Assembly: GCA_012521015.1 (NCBI GenBank)
Contig: JAAYNE010000130.1
Coordinates: 1-39,893 of the forward strand
Length of the DNA stretch: 39,893 bases
Reading direction: 5' to 3'
DNA from: Clostridiaceae bacterium
GTDB taxonomy: Bacteria > Bacillota > Clostridia > Saccharofermentanales > DTU023
Numbering within the stretch: position 1 is the first letter of the stretch; every line of letters starts with the position of its first letter. This document shows positions 1-9,101 of this stretch, in pieces. The translations under genes and the position numbers were made by a program. The notes beneath the pieces are model-generated. The model was not told where the DNA came from and made no database searches. It saw only the letters and a list, made by a program, of their open reading frames with translations.

Positions 1-2
1 AT

Positions 3-248
3 ATGATTGAAATCAATGAAGCTTTTGCTGTTCAAGCCTATGCGGTAGCAAGAGATCTTGATTTAGACATGGATAAAGTAAATATGTATGGTGGCGGTAT
101 TTCAATCGGTCACCCTTTAGGTGCAACAGGTGTCATCTTAGCTTTAAAAGTTATGTATGAATTCAAACTGACCGACATAGAAGATGCACTTGTAGCGATG
201 TGTATTGGTGGTGGACAGGGAATGTCTATGTATTTTAAGAAATATTAA
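3..248 (+). CDS. Thiolase (acetyl-CoA C-acetyltransferase family), C-terminal fragment cut by the window edge
   Basis: This is the last 81 residues of a thiolase, an enzyme that makes or cleaves acetoacetyl-CoA and longer 3-ketoacyl-CoAs. Visible motifs are NEAFA, the GISIGHPLGATG segment carrying the catalytic His, and CIGGGQG carrying the second catalytic Cys. The nucleophilic Cys domain lies left of the window, and the ATG at position 3 is an internal Met rather than the start. The fragment is clearly different from the complete thiolase at 13784-14962, although motif order and spacing match, so the locus carries two paralogues. No terminator is obvious after the stop. It may belong to the same accessory cluster as the hydrolases that follow, but 625 gene-free bases separate them. 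Confidence 0.93.
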   Translation: MIEINEAFAVQAYAVARDLDLDMDKVNMYGGGISIGHPLGATGVILALKVMYEFKLTDIEDALVAMCIGGGQGMSMYFKKY

Positions 249-873
249 AGACGGTATTTGAATTTTAATAATTAACTCAGCTTTCTTCTAAAGGGAAAAA
301 TTGTAAAAGAATTTTGAAAGAATAGCTTTTAATTAAAAAATGAGTATAGAAAACAGAACTAGCGTATTTTTAAAAAAGAATGTAGGTTTAATGTGGGTTT
401 TTAGATTCTTTATAGAAGTTCTTACTTTATAAGGTCTCTGGACATGTTGCAGGAAATAAACCAGACGAATTATTTTTCTAGCAATAAGTAATCTTCTTTT
501 AACCGTCAAAATAGAAAAATGTTTTGTGGACCAAATTATATTTGCTTATATTAAAGCGTACACTAAATACTTTCTTAAGTAAATGGGTGTAATATAAACA
601 ACAGGTGTTGTAATATTAAACAATTTATTATGTAGTATTACAATAATATATTGTTAAATTGTAGGTTTTGGATGTTTTTAGCTATCTACTTTTGTGTACA
701 TTCTTTTGACGGACCAATTTTGGGAGGAAGAGGTAAGCACATTCACTTGCAAGGAAAAACCAAAGTGAGTCAACTGTGATACCACCTACTATATATGCTG
801 ACATTATTGCATTTTATTTTTGTTCAATAAACTGTCTACAAATACAATAACATTATTCTCGGAGGGACAATTT
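249..873. other. Gene-poor AT-rich spacer with inverted repeats
   Basis: I see no convincing gene in this spacer. Small open frames exist (for example a 30-codon frame at 340-432), but they have no ribosome binding site and no recognisable product. Three structured spots stand out. The first is an inverted repeat of TTGTAATA (608-615) with TATTACAA (636-643). The second is an adjoining AACAAT/ATTGTT pair (619-624 and 650-655). The third is a hairpin with arms CACA plus TCACTT (738-748) and AAGTGA plus TGTG (763-778), about 100 bases before the next start codon. These could be operator or leader-RNA elements for the hydrolase operon. I could not place a convincing -35/-10 pair. Confidence 0.4.
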
Positions 874-1830
874 ATGGTAGTTAATAGTGTATTAGGAAAA
901 ATATCGACAGATCAGCTTGGTTGTGTTTTAATGCATGAACACATTGTTTGTTGTGATTGGTCGATGAGAATGGCATTTCAAGAAAAGTGGTTTGATTATA
1001 ATAAAGTAGTAGAAATTGCTGTTGCTCAATTAAAAAAAGCAAAAGAAAATTTTGGGATTACTACAATTGTTGATGGTACTGCTGTTAATCTTGGCAGGGA
1101 TATTTATCTTATTAAAGAAGTTTCTGAAAAATCTGGTGTTAATATAATTGCATCATCTGGCATGTATTATAATGAAGAACCTTATTTAATGGGTAAACCT
1201 ACAAGTTATCTAATTGATTTAATGCTTGAGGAATGTTTAGAAGGCATTCAAAATACAAATGTTTTACCAGGAATTTTAAAAACTGCAACAGATTCTTATG
1301 GTCTAACCGAGCTAAACAAAAATTTGCTTTATATAACTAGTGTGGTACATAGGGAAACGGATCTTCCTATTTTTGCTCACTCTGATAGTAGATCTAAAGT
1401 AGGTTTGATTCAGCAAGACGAGTTTCAAAAGAATGGTGTGGATTTATCAAGAGTTATTATAGGCCATAGTGGAGATTCTAATGATTTGGGATATTTAGTA
1501 GGTCTATTAACAAGAGGTAGTTATATAGGGATGGATAGATTTGGGGACGATGAAAAGAATAGTTTACTTAATCGTTGTAGAACTATTGCGGAATTGTGTA
1601 AAAGAGGATGGTCAAAAAAAATGGTACTTTCCCATGATTTTTCTGCCTATATTGATTGGGGAAATCATAGCTGGGAGAAAACAAAAAATGCAGATTATTT
1701 GAACTTAGATGTTGACTATACTTATGTTCATCGTAAGGCTATCCCAGTTCTACAGGAGCTAGGAGTGACTGAAGAGCAAATTAATGATATGTTAATAGAA
1801 AATCCAAAGCGATTTTTCGAAGGTTATTAA
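874..1830 (+). CDS. Phosphotriesterase-family amidohydrolase (PHP/lactonase-like)
   Basis: A 318-residue binuclear-metal hydrolase of the phosphotriesterase-related family, whose members hydrolyse lactones, esters or phosphotriesters. The metal ligands expected for the family all appear: HEH at H21 and H23, the bridging Lys in GILKTA (K136), His in FAHSD (H169), His in IGHSGD (H198) and Asp in LSHDF (D255), on an amidohydrolase TIM-barrel layout. No signal peptide is visible, so it should be cytoplasmic. The ATG at 874 is chosen because GGAGGG lies directly upstream at 861-866; the reading frame is open further left from a TTG at 820 that lacks such a site. It heads a run with two lactonase-like hydrolases and a sugar-type importer. 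The true substrate cannot be read from sequence, and a lactone is my inference from the neighbours. Confidence 0.88.
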   Translation: MVVNSVLGKISTDQLGCVLMHEHIVCCDWSMRMAFQEKWFDYNKVVEIAVAQLKKAKENFGITTIVDGTAVNLGRDIYLIKEVSEKSGVNIIASSGMYYNEEPYLMGKPTSYLIDLMLEECLEGIQNTNVLPGILKTATDSYGLTELNKNLLYITSVVHRETDLPIFAHSDSRSKVGLIQQDEFQKNGVDLSRVIIGHSGDSNDLGYLVGLLTRGSYIGMDRFGDDEKNSLLNRCRTIAELCKRGWSKKMVLSHDFSAYIDWGNHSWEKTKNADYLNLDVDYTYVHRKAIPVLQELGVTEEQINDMLIENPKRFFEGY

Positions 1831-1903
1831 TAAGGATATAATCAAACTTATTGAAAAGGAAAAGAATGACTATGACTTTATATAATAGTAGGGGGTATTT
1901 GTT

Positions 1904-2659
1904 ATGGTAGAATATCAGATAAAAATGTTAAAGATGGGTACTTTGTATGGTGAAAAATCTTCGTTGACTATGGGCATAGATTTTGGAGTTCCTATTCCTA
2001 TTCCAATGTGGTCAGCTGCTATAGAAGGAAATGGTCATAAAATAGTTGTTGACACGGGAATTAAGTCGCTGGAATGGACCAAAGAAAATTTAGGAGACCA
2101 ATATGAGGTAGAACAAGAAAGTGATGAAACAATGGAAGCTGCCCTTGAGCATATTGGTTGGAAGCCAGAAGAAGTTGATATTGTCATTAACACACATTTA
2201 CATTATGACCATTGTGGTTCTAACTATTTATTCAAAAACGCAAAGTTTTATTTGCAAAGTAGTGAATGGGATTATGCGTTTCAGCCAGTCAAAAACCAAG
2301 AGTGTTTTTATTATGAAGAACTTTTTGGTTGGCAAGCAGTAAGATATACATCCTGGAAAATGCTTTCAGGAGAATATCAGATTCTTCCTGGTCTTAGGGT
2401 AATACCACTTGGGGGACATTCTGTTGGAGGACAAGGGGTTTTTGTAAATACAAAAGAAGGTATTGTTTGTTTAGCTATGGATGCGGTTGGTCTATATGAG
2501 AACCTTGAAAACAATATCTTGCCTAACATAATGACAAATGTAGAAGATGGTTTTAAAGCATTTGATATTATCAGGAATAATTCTGATTTTGTTATACCAG
2601 GTCATGATACATGTATAAACAAATACCAAAGTTCAAACTTTCCAGTTGTTAATAAGTGA
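1904..2659 (+). CDS. Metallo-beta-lactamase-fold hydrolase, AHL-lactonase-like (copy 1)
   Basis: A 251-residue hydrolase of the metallo-beta-lactamase superfamily, closest in layout to N-acyl-homoserine-lactonase-type enzymes. The HxHxDH motif is at H98, H100, D102 and H103, with the remaining zinc ligands at H172 (GGHSVGG), D193 (MDAV) and H234 (IPGHD). This gives a complete two-metal site. The usual second-shell pattern GHTxGH is altered here to GHSVGG. A GGGGG run ahead of the ATG at 1904 is the ribosome site. The gene follows the phosphotriesterase-like gene by 73 bases and is followed 10 bases later by a homologous second copy. It has no signal peptide, so it acts in the cytoplasm, presumably on a substrate brought in by the downstream importer. 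Quorum-signal hydrolysis is possible but is not shown by sequence alone. Confidence 0.88.
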   Translation: MVEYQIKMLKMGTLYGEKSSLTMGIDFGVPIPIPMWSAAIEGNGHKIVVDTGIKSLEWTKENLGDQYEVEQESDETMEAALEHIGWKPEEVDIVINTHLHYDHCGSNYLFKNAKFYLQSSEWDYAFQPVKNQECFYYEELFGWQAVRYTSWKMLSGEYQILPGLRVIPLGGHSVGGQGVFVNTKEGIVCLAMDAVGLYENLENNILPNIMTNVEDGFKAFDIIRNNSDFVIPGHDTCINKYQSSNFPVVNK

Positions 2660-2669
2660 GGTGGAAAAT

Positions 2670-3434
2670 ATGACAAGTGAATATAAAATTAAAGTTTTGA
2701 ATATGGGCAGTGTGACTGTTGACAAAGGTGGAATGACAAGAGGAACAGACTGTGGCACGGAGCTAAGGATTCCTCAACAGGCTGTGGCGATAGAGGGTAA
2801 CAATTTAAAAATCATTTGTGATACTGGAGTTCATAGTGTTGACTGGGTCAATGCAAATGTGAGTACTGTGAAAGATTGTGTTTTAAAAGATGATGAATCT
2901 TTAGAAGGTGCTCTCAAACATATTGGTTGGAAGCCAGAAGAAGTTGATTACGTTATTAATACTCATTTACATTATGATCACTGTGGAGGTAATTATATTT
3001 TTAAAGGTTATAAAACGAAATTCGTTATACAAAAAAAAGAATGGGATTTTGCTTTTAATCCAACTCCGAACCAAGAACAATATTATATGACAGATTTGTT
3101 TAATCATAAGGCAGTGTTTCCAGATCAGATTTTATTGATTGATGGTGAAATTGAGCTTGAAGATGGGATAGTATTAATTCCGACTCCTGGACATACCAAA
3201 GGTCATCAATCGGTCTTAATTAACACAGAAGAAGGTGTGGTTTGTTTTGCAGCAGATGCTTCAAATATTTATGAAAATATAGATAAAGATATTATAGGTA
3301 ACATTTTGTATGACACATATTCAGGTTTTAAGTCTATGGAAGATATTCGACGAAAAGCAGAATTTATTATCTGTGGACATGAGCCTAGAACTGAGAAATA
3401 TCAAACAAATAATTTTATGAGAATCCATGTATAG
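2670..3434 (+). CDS. Metallo-beta-lactamase-fold hydrolase, AHL-lactonase-like (copy 2)
   Basis: A 254-residue paralogue of the preceding gene. Zinc ligands are complete: H99, H101, D103, H104, H175, D196 and H237. Unlike copy 1 it keeps the family pattern PGHTKGHQ around H175. The ATG at 2670 is chosen because GAGGTGG sits 6 bases upstream; an in-frame upstream start at 2646 would overlap the previous gene and has no site. The two copies share the stretch HIGWKPEEVD before the metal motif, and about 30 bases there are identical in DNA (2151-2180 versus 2920-2949). That points to tandem duplication followed by divergence. The copies could differ in substrate stereochemistry or chain length; this is inference. 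Confidence 0.88.
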   Translation: MTSEYKIKVLNMGSVTVDKGGMTRGTDCGTELRIPQQAVAIEGNNLKIICDTGVHSVDWVNANVSTVKDCVLKDDESLEGALKHIGWKPEEVDYVINTHLHYDHCGGNYIFKGYKTKFVIQKKEWDFAFNPTPNQEQYYMTDLFNHKAVFPDQILLIDGEIELEDGIVLIPTPGHTKGHQSVLINTEEGVVCFAADASNIYENIDKDIIGNILYDTYSGFKSMEDIRRKAEFIICGHEPRTEKYQTNNFMRIHV

Positions 3435-3461
3435 GAATCTACGTTGAGAGTAATGTATTTA

Positions 3462-3490
3462 TTGATAATCAAATAGTGAAACAATATGTT
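3462..3490 (+). promoter_or_regulatory. Weak promoter candidate for the importer operon
   Basis: TTGATA (3462-3467) and TATGTT (3485-3490) are spaced 17 bases apart, 65 bases ahead of the lipoprotein start. The -35 box is part of a small palindrome TTGATAATCAA (3462-3472) that could bind a regulator. The -10 box is a poor match, so confidence is low. Confidence 0.25.
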
Positions 3491-3554
3491 AGAATAGTTG
3501 TAATATATTGTTTAGAATTTAAAACATCAAAAAAACAAAGAAAAAGGAGAAAAA

Positions 3555-4811
3555 ATGAAAAAGGTATTATCAGTGGTTCTTACACTTCTAGTTATTTTAA
3601 CTTTGATTGTAGGATGTTCCGGTGGAAAAAAAGACGAGGAAGTAGAGGAAAAGAAAGAGGAGAAAGTAGAGGAAAAAGTAGAGGAAAAGAAAGACGAGGA
3701 AGTAGAAGAAAAGAAAGACACAGAAACGGAGTCAGATAAAAAAGCAGAATCTTCAGATGATACGTATGGATTGCCAAAAGGAGATTGGCTAATAGGTTTT
3801 GCGAATGGTTATTTTGGTAACACTTGGAGAGCGCAATATGTAGAGAGTTTTGAACAAAAAGCAGAAGATTATAAGCAAAAGGGCATTATATCCGATTACA
3901 TCGTTCAAAGTACAAATGCAGATGCTACTGAGCAACTAAATCAAGTGAATGATATGATTGCAAAAGGTTGTGATGCAATACTAATCAATGCGGTTAGTGC
4001 GGCGGCTATGCAACCAGTAATTACTGCATGTAATAATGCAGATGTACTGCTTGTAATTGCGACTGATCCAGTTGGAATTGATGATTCTGTAGTAGAAGTT
4101 TTATGTGATAATGAGGCTTTATATTATATAATGTCAGAATGGATAGTATCTAAACTTAATGGAGAAGGTAATATCGTAAAAATAACTGGTACACCTGGAA
4201 TGCCTGCTACTGTAGTAAGACAAACAGTCGCGAATGAAGTGCTTTCTAAAACTAATATTAATGTTTTAGGAGAAGCTCCTGGTAGTTGGTCCCAAACAGA
4301 GGCTCAAACAGCAATGTCAACGCTACTTTCTACATATAGCAACATTGATGCAGTTTTAACCGAAGATGTCATGGCAGAAGGAATAATGCGTGCATACGAA
4401 ACTGCGGGAGAAGAACTTCCTCTTATGACCGGTGATTATGTTATGAGTTTTTTCAGAAAATGGGATGAAGTTGGTGGAGATCATGATTTTTGTGTAACTA
4501 CATTCCAAGCACAACATTCTGCAGATGCCTTGATGTACACAATCCGTGTTCTAAATGGATATGAACTTGATTATGAATTGCAACCGAATTCGCTTGATCA
4601 TGATTGTATTAACGCTATCATGTCACCTCCTTCATATTGTGTAACACTTAATGGTGTAACGGAAGAAGATAAGGATGAGTCATGGGCTAATTACGAAGGG
4701 GTTACATATATTTCTTTAGCAGAGGCTTTAGAGATAGGAGCTGACTTAGATGATACTGAGGGTTTAGGCAAGACACAAACTGAGGAAGAATGGGATCAGT
4801 ATTTTAAATAA
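3555..4811 (+). CDS. Sugar-type ABC transporter substrate-binding lipoprotein
   Basis: A 418-residue solute-binding protein of the ribose/galactose type (Peripla_BP_4 fold). The signal peptide ends in the lipobox LIVGC, with the lipidated Cys at position 21, so the protein is anchored outside the membrane. Residues 22 to about 70 are an unusual Lys/Glu-rich linker built from repeated EEK/EEV units, probably a flexible tether. The binding domain starts near GDWLIGFANG and contains the family-like stretches KGCDAILINA and VLLVIATDP. GGAGA upstream of the ATG is the ribosome site. The gene is followed by a hairpin and then the ATPase and two permeases. The ligand is unknown; besides pentoses and hexoses, this family also binds other small polar molecules such as autoinducer-2. 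Confidence 0.92.
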   Translation: MKKVLSVVLTLLVILTLIVGCSGGKKDEEVEEKKEEKVEEKVEEKKDEEVEEKKDTETESDKKAESSDDTYGLPKGDWLIGFANGYFGNTWRAQYVESFEQKAEDYKQKGIISDYIVQSTNADATEQLNQVNDMIAKGCDAILINAVSAAAMQPVITACNNADVLLVIATDPVGIDDSVVEVLCDNEALYYIMSEWIVSKLNGEGNIVKITGTPGMPATVVRQTVANEVLSKTNINVLGEAPGSWSQTEAQTAMSTLLSTYSNIDAVLTEDVMAEGIMRAYETAGEELPLMTGDYVMSFFRKWDEVGGDHDFCVTTFQAQHSADALMYTIRVLNGYELDYELQPNSLDHDCINAIMSPPSYCVTLNGVTEEDKDESWANYEGVTYISLAEALEIGADLDDTEGLGKTQTEEEWDQYFK

Positions 4812-4840
4812 GTAGGTGGTTATTATTGATAAATGCCATT

Positions 4841-4879
4841 AAAGTTTATAGCTGTGTATGAAAACACAGCTATAACTTT
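4841..4879 (+). terminator. Intra-operon hairpin after the binding-protein gene
   Basis: The arm at 4841-4857 pairs with 4864-4879 over 16 base pairs with a single bulged T and a 6-base loop. It is followed by AAAAGG rather than a T-run, so it looks more like an mRNA-stabilising or partial-termination hairpin than a full terminator. Such hairpins behind binding-protein genes commonly raise the ratio of binding protein to membrane components. Confidence 0.65.
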
Positions 4880-4918
4880 AAAAGGTATAATTTTAATAAA
4901 AAAATAGAGGTAAGTATT

Positions 4919-6403
4919 TTGAAGCTGGAATGTAAAAATATTAGCAAAAGATATGGAAGTGTTGTTGCTTTAAATAACGCTGATTTGACAATTGAGTCTG
5001 GTGAAATTAGGGGTCTGGTAGGTGGCAATGGGTCAGGAAAGAGTACTCTCTCTAAAATTTTATCTGGTGCAGCTGTTTTAGATGAAGGAGAAATTTTAAT
5101 CGATAATTTTCCTTATAAAGCTAATAGTCCAAGAGAAGGTAAAGAAAAGGGTATTGTAATGACTGCCCAGGAATTAAGTCTTTTAAGAAATTTATCCGTT
5201 TCATACAACATAAATTTGTGTTTTTTAGACGAAATATTGGGGAAATCAAGATTCATCAATAAAGATTATGCTGAGCAGAGAGCAATTGAACTGTTGGAAA
5301 TGCTGAATATAAAGCATATTTTAGAGATGAATATTAATGACATATCTACAAATGAGCAATATCTAGTTGAATTTGCCAAAGCACTCATTCAAAAACCAAA
5401 AATCCTAATTGTTGATGAAATTACATCTGCATTATATAAAAATGACGTTGAAATAGTCAAAAATGTTTTATTTAAGCTTAGAGATGAAGGTATTATAATA
5501 ATTTATATTTCTCATAGGTTAAATGAAATATTTGAAATATGTGATAATGTGACTGTTTTGCGTAATGGAAATACAGTTGGGACTTTTGATGTTAGTAATA
5601 TTGATGAAAATGAGCTTATTTCATATATGTCTGGTCGCGAGATAAAAGATGTTCTGGTTTCAGAGCATCTGGATGAAGGCTCCACTCCAGTTATATTAGA
5701 TACAAAGGATGTGCCTTTAAATGTACATAATAAAGATACGTCTGTAAGACTGAGAGTAAGAGAAAAAGAGTTTGTTGGAATAGCTGGTTTAGAGGGTCAA
5801 GGACAAAAAGATTTTTTGAGATCTCTTTTTGCGATAGATAAACCGATAACATTAGAATATAAAGGAGAGGTTGTTACATTGAATGGCCCTCGAGACGCAG
5901 TTAAGAATAAGTTTGCATTTATTTCAGGTGATAGAGAGGTAGAGGGCACCTTTAAAGAAAGAAGTATTGCTGAAAATGCGGTTGCTGTGAGCGATTTAGT
6001 TTTAAACAGTAAAATTCAAGAAGTAGATGACTTATTAAAAAATTCTGGTGTAAAATACTCAAATGCAAAAGATTTAATTATTTCTTTGTCGGGTGGAAAT
6101 CAACAAAAAGTTGTAATTTCTAGGTGGACAGCAACAAAACCTAACATAATTTTAGCAGATGATCCTACGAAAGGAATTGATATACAAGCAAGAAGAGATG
6201 TTCATGAGACTATGCGTAATATGTTAGAAAGTGGCAGTTCTGTTATCATGATTTCTAGTGATGATGAGGAATTAGTTGAAACTTCAAAAATGATGCCAAT
6301 GAGTAGAGTAGTTGTTTTCTATGAAGGTACTATTGTTGCTACACTTTATGGTGAGGATATAAGTTTGGAAAATATTTCAGCAACAAGTTCTGGAAAGTAT
6401 TAA
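4919..6403 (+). CDS. Sugar ABC transporter double ATPase (RbsA/MglA type)
   Basis: A 494-residue protein with two fused nucleotide-binding domains that would power the adjacent permeases. Domain 1 has an intact Walker A (GGNGSGKST, 35-43) and Walker B (ILIVDE, 162-167) with the switch His at 199, but a degenerate signature (STNEQ, 143-147). Domain 2 is the reverse: its Walker A is degenerate (GLEGQGQKD, 290-298), its signature LSGGNQQK (390-397) is intact, and there is no switch His. This mirror-image degeneracy is usual for RbsA-type ATPases and implies one competent composite ATP site. Translation appears to begin at a TTG (4919), preceded by GAGG at 4907-4910. A TTG start would lower its yield relative to the binding protein. 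Confidence 0.93.
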   Translation: MKLECKNISKRYGSVVALNNADLTIESGEIRGLVGGNGSGKSTLSKILSGAAVLDEGEILIDNFPYKANSPREGKEKGIVMTAQELSLLRNLSVSYNINLCFLDEILGKSRFINKDYAEQRAIELLEMLNIKHILEMNINDISTNEQYLVEFAKALIQKPKILIVDEITSALYKNDVEIVKNVLFKLRDEGIIIIYISHRLNEIFEICDNVTVLRNGNTVGTFDVSNIDENELISYMSGREIKDVLVSEHLDEGSTPVILDTKDVPLNVHNKDTSVRLRVREKEFVGIAGLEGQGQKDFLRSLFAIDKPITLEYKGEVVTLNGPRDAVKNKFAFISGDREVEGTFKERSIAENAVAVSDLVLNSKIQEVDDLLKNSGVKYSNAKDLIISLSGGNQQKVVISRWTATKPNIILADDPTKGIDIQARRDVHETMRNMLESGSSVIMISSDDEELVETSKMMPMSRVVVFYEGTIVATLYGEDISLENISATSSGKY

Positions 6404-6420
6404 CGAAAGAGATTTAGAAA

Positions 6421-7407
6421 ATGAAAAGTAAATTGATAAATTTTATAAGATGGCCTGCGTTTGTCTCTTTGGTACTTTTGGTATCATTGTTAATAATAAA
6501 TCAAATTCTAAGCCCAGGTTACCTTAACAAAGCTTATATCACAAATTTTTTAGGCTCAAATGGTCCCTTGATAATGTCGAGTATAGGTTTATCCATTGTT
6601 TTAATTAGTGGTGGAATGGATATTTCTGTTGATGGTATTATGAGTCTAATTAATGTTGTCTATATAACTTTATCTGAAAGTGGTATGCAAACAATATTAA
6701 TTTTAGTTATTTGTATACTTGTAGGTCTTTTTTGTGGAATAATTAACGGACTATTTGTTGGATATTTAAGGATAACTCCGATACTGACAACTTTTGCGAC
6801 ATCATCGTTATTTTCTGGTATCGCTCTTTGGATTATGCCTTCACCTAGAGGATCTGTACCTAAAGGATTACTTAATTGGTACTATTCATGGTTAGGTGGT
6901 TTTGGAGCTCCGATTTTATTCCTTTTGATAATAGTAATCGGTTGGTTTATTATTAGAAAATCAAAGTTAGGGATAATGTTATATGCTGTTGGTGCAAATA
7001 AAGAAAATTCCTATTTATCTGGAATAAATGTATATAGAGTTCAATTTATCAGCTATGTGTTAGCTGCTTTATTTTATACAATTTCAGCAATCTCTATGAC
7101 AACCTACTTTAGTGGTGGTGATGCTACTGTTGCATCAGCATTGACGATGAAAGCTATTACTGCCTGTGTAATTGGCGGAGTTCTTTTGTCAGGAGGTGTG
7201 GGAGATGGAATTGGTGCTGCATTTGGTGCGACTTCTCTTGGCTTAGCAATTACAACGGTTTTAGCAATTGTAAAGAATGCATTTTTCCAAGATTTTGCAT
7301 CCGGTGTTCTAATGCTGATAGCAGTAATTGGATGTACTCTATTAAATAGATATATTGCAAATAAATTTTCTAAGAAGGGAGTGGTGATTAATGCTGAGAA
7401 AGATTAA
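6421..7407 (+). CDS. Sugar ABC transporter permease (RbsC type), first subunit
   Basis: A 328-residue integral membrane protein of the branched-chain/ribose permease family (BPD_transp_2). Many hydrophobic segments run through its length, and the family-like glycine-rich stretches SIVLISGGMDISVDGI (near residue 60) and GVLLSGGVGDGIGAAFG are present. It starts 17 bases after the ATPase stop with only a weak purine-rich site. Together with the next gene it should form a heterodimeric channel rather than the homodimer seen in E. coli RbsC. Confidence 0.92.
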   Translation: MKSKLINFIRWPAFVSLVLLVSLLIINQILSPGYLNKAYITNFLGSNGPLIMSSIGLSIVLISGGMDISVDGIMSLINVVYITLSESGMQTILILVICILVGLFCGIINGLFVGYLRITPILTTFATSSLFSGIALWIMPSPRGSVPKGLLNWYYSWLGGFGAPILFLLIIVIGWFIIRKSKLGIMLYAVGANKENSYLSGINVYRVQFISYVLAALFYTISAISMTTYFSGGDATVASALTMKAITACVIGGVLLSGGVGDGIGAAFGATSLGLAITTVLAIVKNAFFQDFASGVLMLIAVIGCTLLNRYIANKFSKKGVVINAEKD

Positions 7408-8353
7408 TAAGAATAACGAAATAATTAGGAATTTTCTCCCTTCAATTATAATTATTGTATTAATGCTTCTAGTCGGTAATATTTTAACCCCAGGTTTTAC
7501 ATCTGCAAATAATGTTTTTAATATAATTTGTAAAGCATCAGTTTTGACAATAGTGTGTATTGGACAGGCCTTTGTAATGATTTCTGGAAATTCAGGTATC
7601 GATATGTCTGTTGGATCGATAATGAGCTGTGCTGCTTTGCTTGGACCATCTATGACTCAAGGTCAAAATATTGGTTTACTGTGGTCACTACCCATTTTCT
7701 TGATATTGGGTTTTCTTGTTGGCGTTATAAATGGTTTATGTATACAAAAATTTAGACTCCCTGCTTTGGTTGTAACTTTGTGTATGGGGATAGTTGTTGA
7801 TGGACTAACAATAGGGTTTACTCACGGGAAGCCTTCTTTAAAAATTCCAGATTTATTGTTAGAACTAGGAATACCATATTTAGGGCGCATGCGATTATTG
7901 ACAATAATTGTAATAGTACTTTTATTTTTAATGGAATTATTTTTGCAAAAATCCAAATATGGTAGACAGCTGTTTCTATGTGGGAGCAATCAAAATGTTG
8001 CGAGATTGTCAGGGCTTCGTGTTAATGTAATTGTTGTTATATCCTATGGAATAAGTGCCATGATGGCTGCATTAGCTGGTTTTGCTTTAGTAGGATATGT
8101 GGGAAGTGCCCAATTGTTCATGGCTGATGAATACACAATGTTATCAGTGGCTTCTGTTGTTATTGGAGGAACAAGCTTGAGTGGTGGTAAAGGAGGAGTT
8201 ATTGGTGGAGCTCTAGGTGCTTTTGTCTTGTTCCTATTGACCAGTATTTTAACAGTCCTTGGATTACCAGATGGTGCTAGAATAGGTATTGAGGGACTTG
8301 TCTTATTGTTAATTTTAATGGCTAACAGTAGGGAAAGTAAATTAAGAATATAA
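7391..8353 (+). CDS. Sugar ABC transporter permease (RbsC type), second subunit
   Basis: A 320-residue permease homologous to the preceding one, with conserved stretches AFVMISGNSGIDMSVGSIM and SVVIGGTSLSGGKGG. It overlaps the first permease by 17 bases, and GGGAG (7379-7383) within the end of that gene serves as ribosome site, so the two are translationally coupled. Paired non-identical permeases are common in this importer family in Gram-positive bacteria. It is the last gene before an 0.8 kb spacer. Confidence 0.92.
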   Translation: MLRKINKNNEIIRNFLPSIIIIVLMLLVGNILTPGFTSANNVFNIICKASVLTIVCIGQAFVMISGNSGIDMSVGSIMSCAALLGPSMTQGQNIGLLWSLPIFLILGFLVGVINGLCIQKFRLPALVVTLCMGIVVDGLTIGFTHGKPSLKIPDLLLELGIPYLGRMRLLTIIVIVLLFLMELFLQKSKYGRQLFLCGSNQNVARLSGLRVNVIVVISYGISAMMAALAGFALVGYVGSAQLFMADEYTMLSVASVVIGGTSLSGGKGGVIGGALGAFVLFLLTSILTVLGLPDGARIGIEGLVLLLILMANSRESKLRI

Positions 8354-8514
8354 AGTATAATTTTAAATATCAAAAATAAAAGTAAGGAATAGGAAATTGA
8401 TACCAGTAAATTAGTGATATTTCGATTTAGTGTAAGTAAAACGGAATATTAATAAAGTATATATAAGCGAGAAAACTAGAAAACAGGTGAACGGGAACAA
8501 CCTCTGTAAAAGGC

Positions 8515-8587
8515 AAAAGAATTATACTTAGTATATTGGTCGAAGTCTAGATTGATCTTATAGAGTATAATTCTTTTGTTAGGTTTT
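8515..8587 (+). terminator. Probable terminator of the hydrolase/importer operon
   Basis: AAAAGAATTATACT (8515-8528) is perfectly complementary to 8564-8577, with a 35-base loop, and T-rich sequence follows (8574-8587). The loop is long for a simple terminator, so a processed leader or small structured RNA is also possible. Confidence 0.5.
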
Positions 8588-9101
8588 TAATTTTTTGATA
8601 TTGTCACATTCTGAAAATAACAAATATTGGTTACTTTTTGAATACTTTATAGAGCAAAAAATTATATGATTTCTTCATATCTCTTTGAAATAATGTGGGC
8701 AGCAGAAATATTCTGGTAATTGCAATAATTGTTTTTTATGCTCTATGACTTTGTATGAATAGAAATAGACAAATATTTGGTATTGGAATATTAATCATTT
8801 ATAATTACTTTAGGAATCGGATGTGGCAAATGAGATCGATTCTTTTATGTTCTAACCTTAAATGCGGAAAGTTTTAGGACATATAATCCTTACTATTAGG
8901 TCCTAGGATTTGATGTTAGAGAATCAGTGGCTATGATTAGATTATGCAAAGAAATTAAAAAAGAAATTATAAATATATATAATTAATACTAAGATAACCG
9001 GTCTCGAACATCAGAAGACGACCTTTATTACAGAAGTGTGACTTGCTGTATTTAAAATATTTTCAAGAGGGATTGGTTTTAGTTGGAAATGACATCTAGT
9101 G

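Noticed and set aside
340-432. 30-codon ATG frame with a hydrophobic end
   Set aside because: No Shine-Dalgarno, no recognisable motif and AT-rich context make chance likely.
3527-3777. Open frames on either strand over the Lys/Glu-rich linker
   Set aside because: They arise from repetitive purine-rich codons of the lipoprotein linker and have low-complexity Ser/Phe or Arg/Gly translations.
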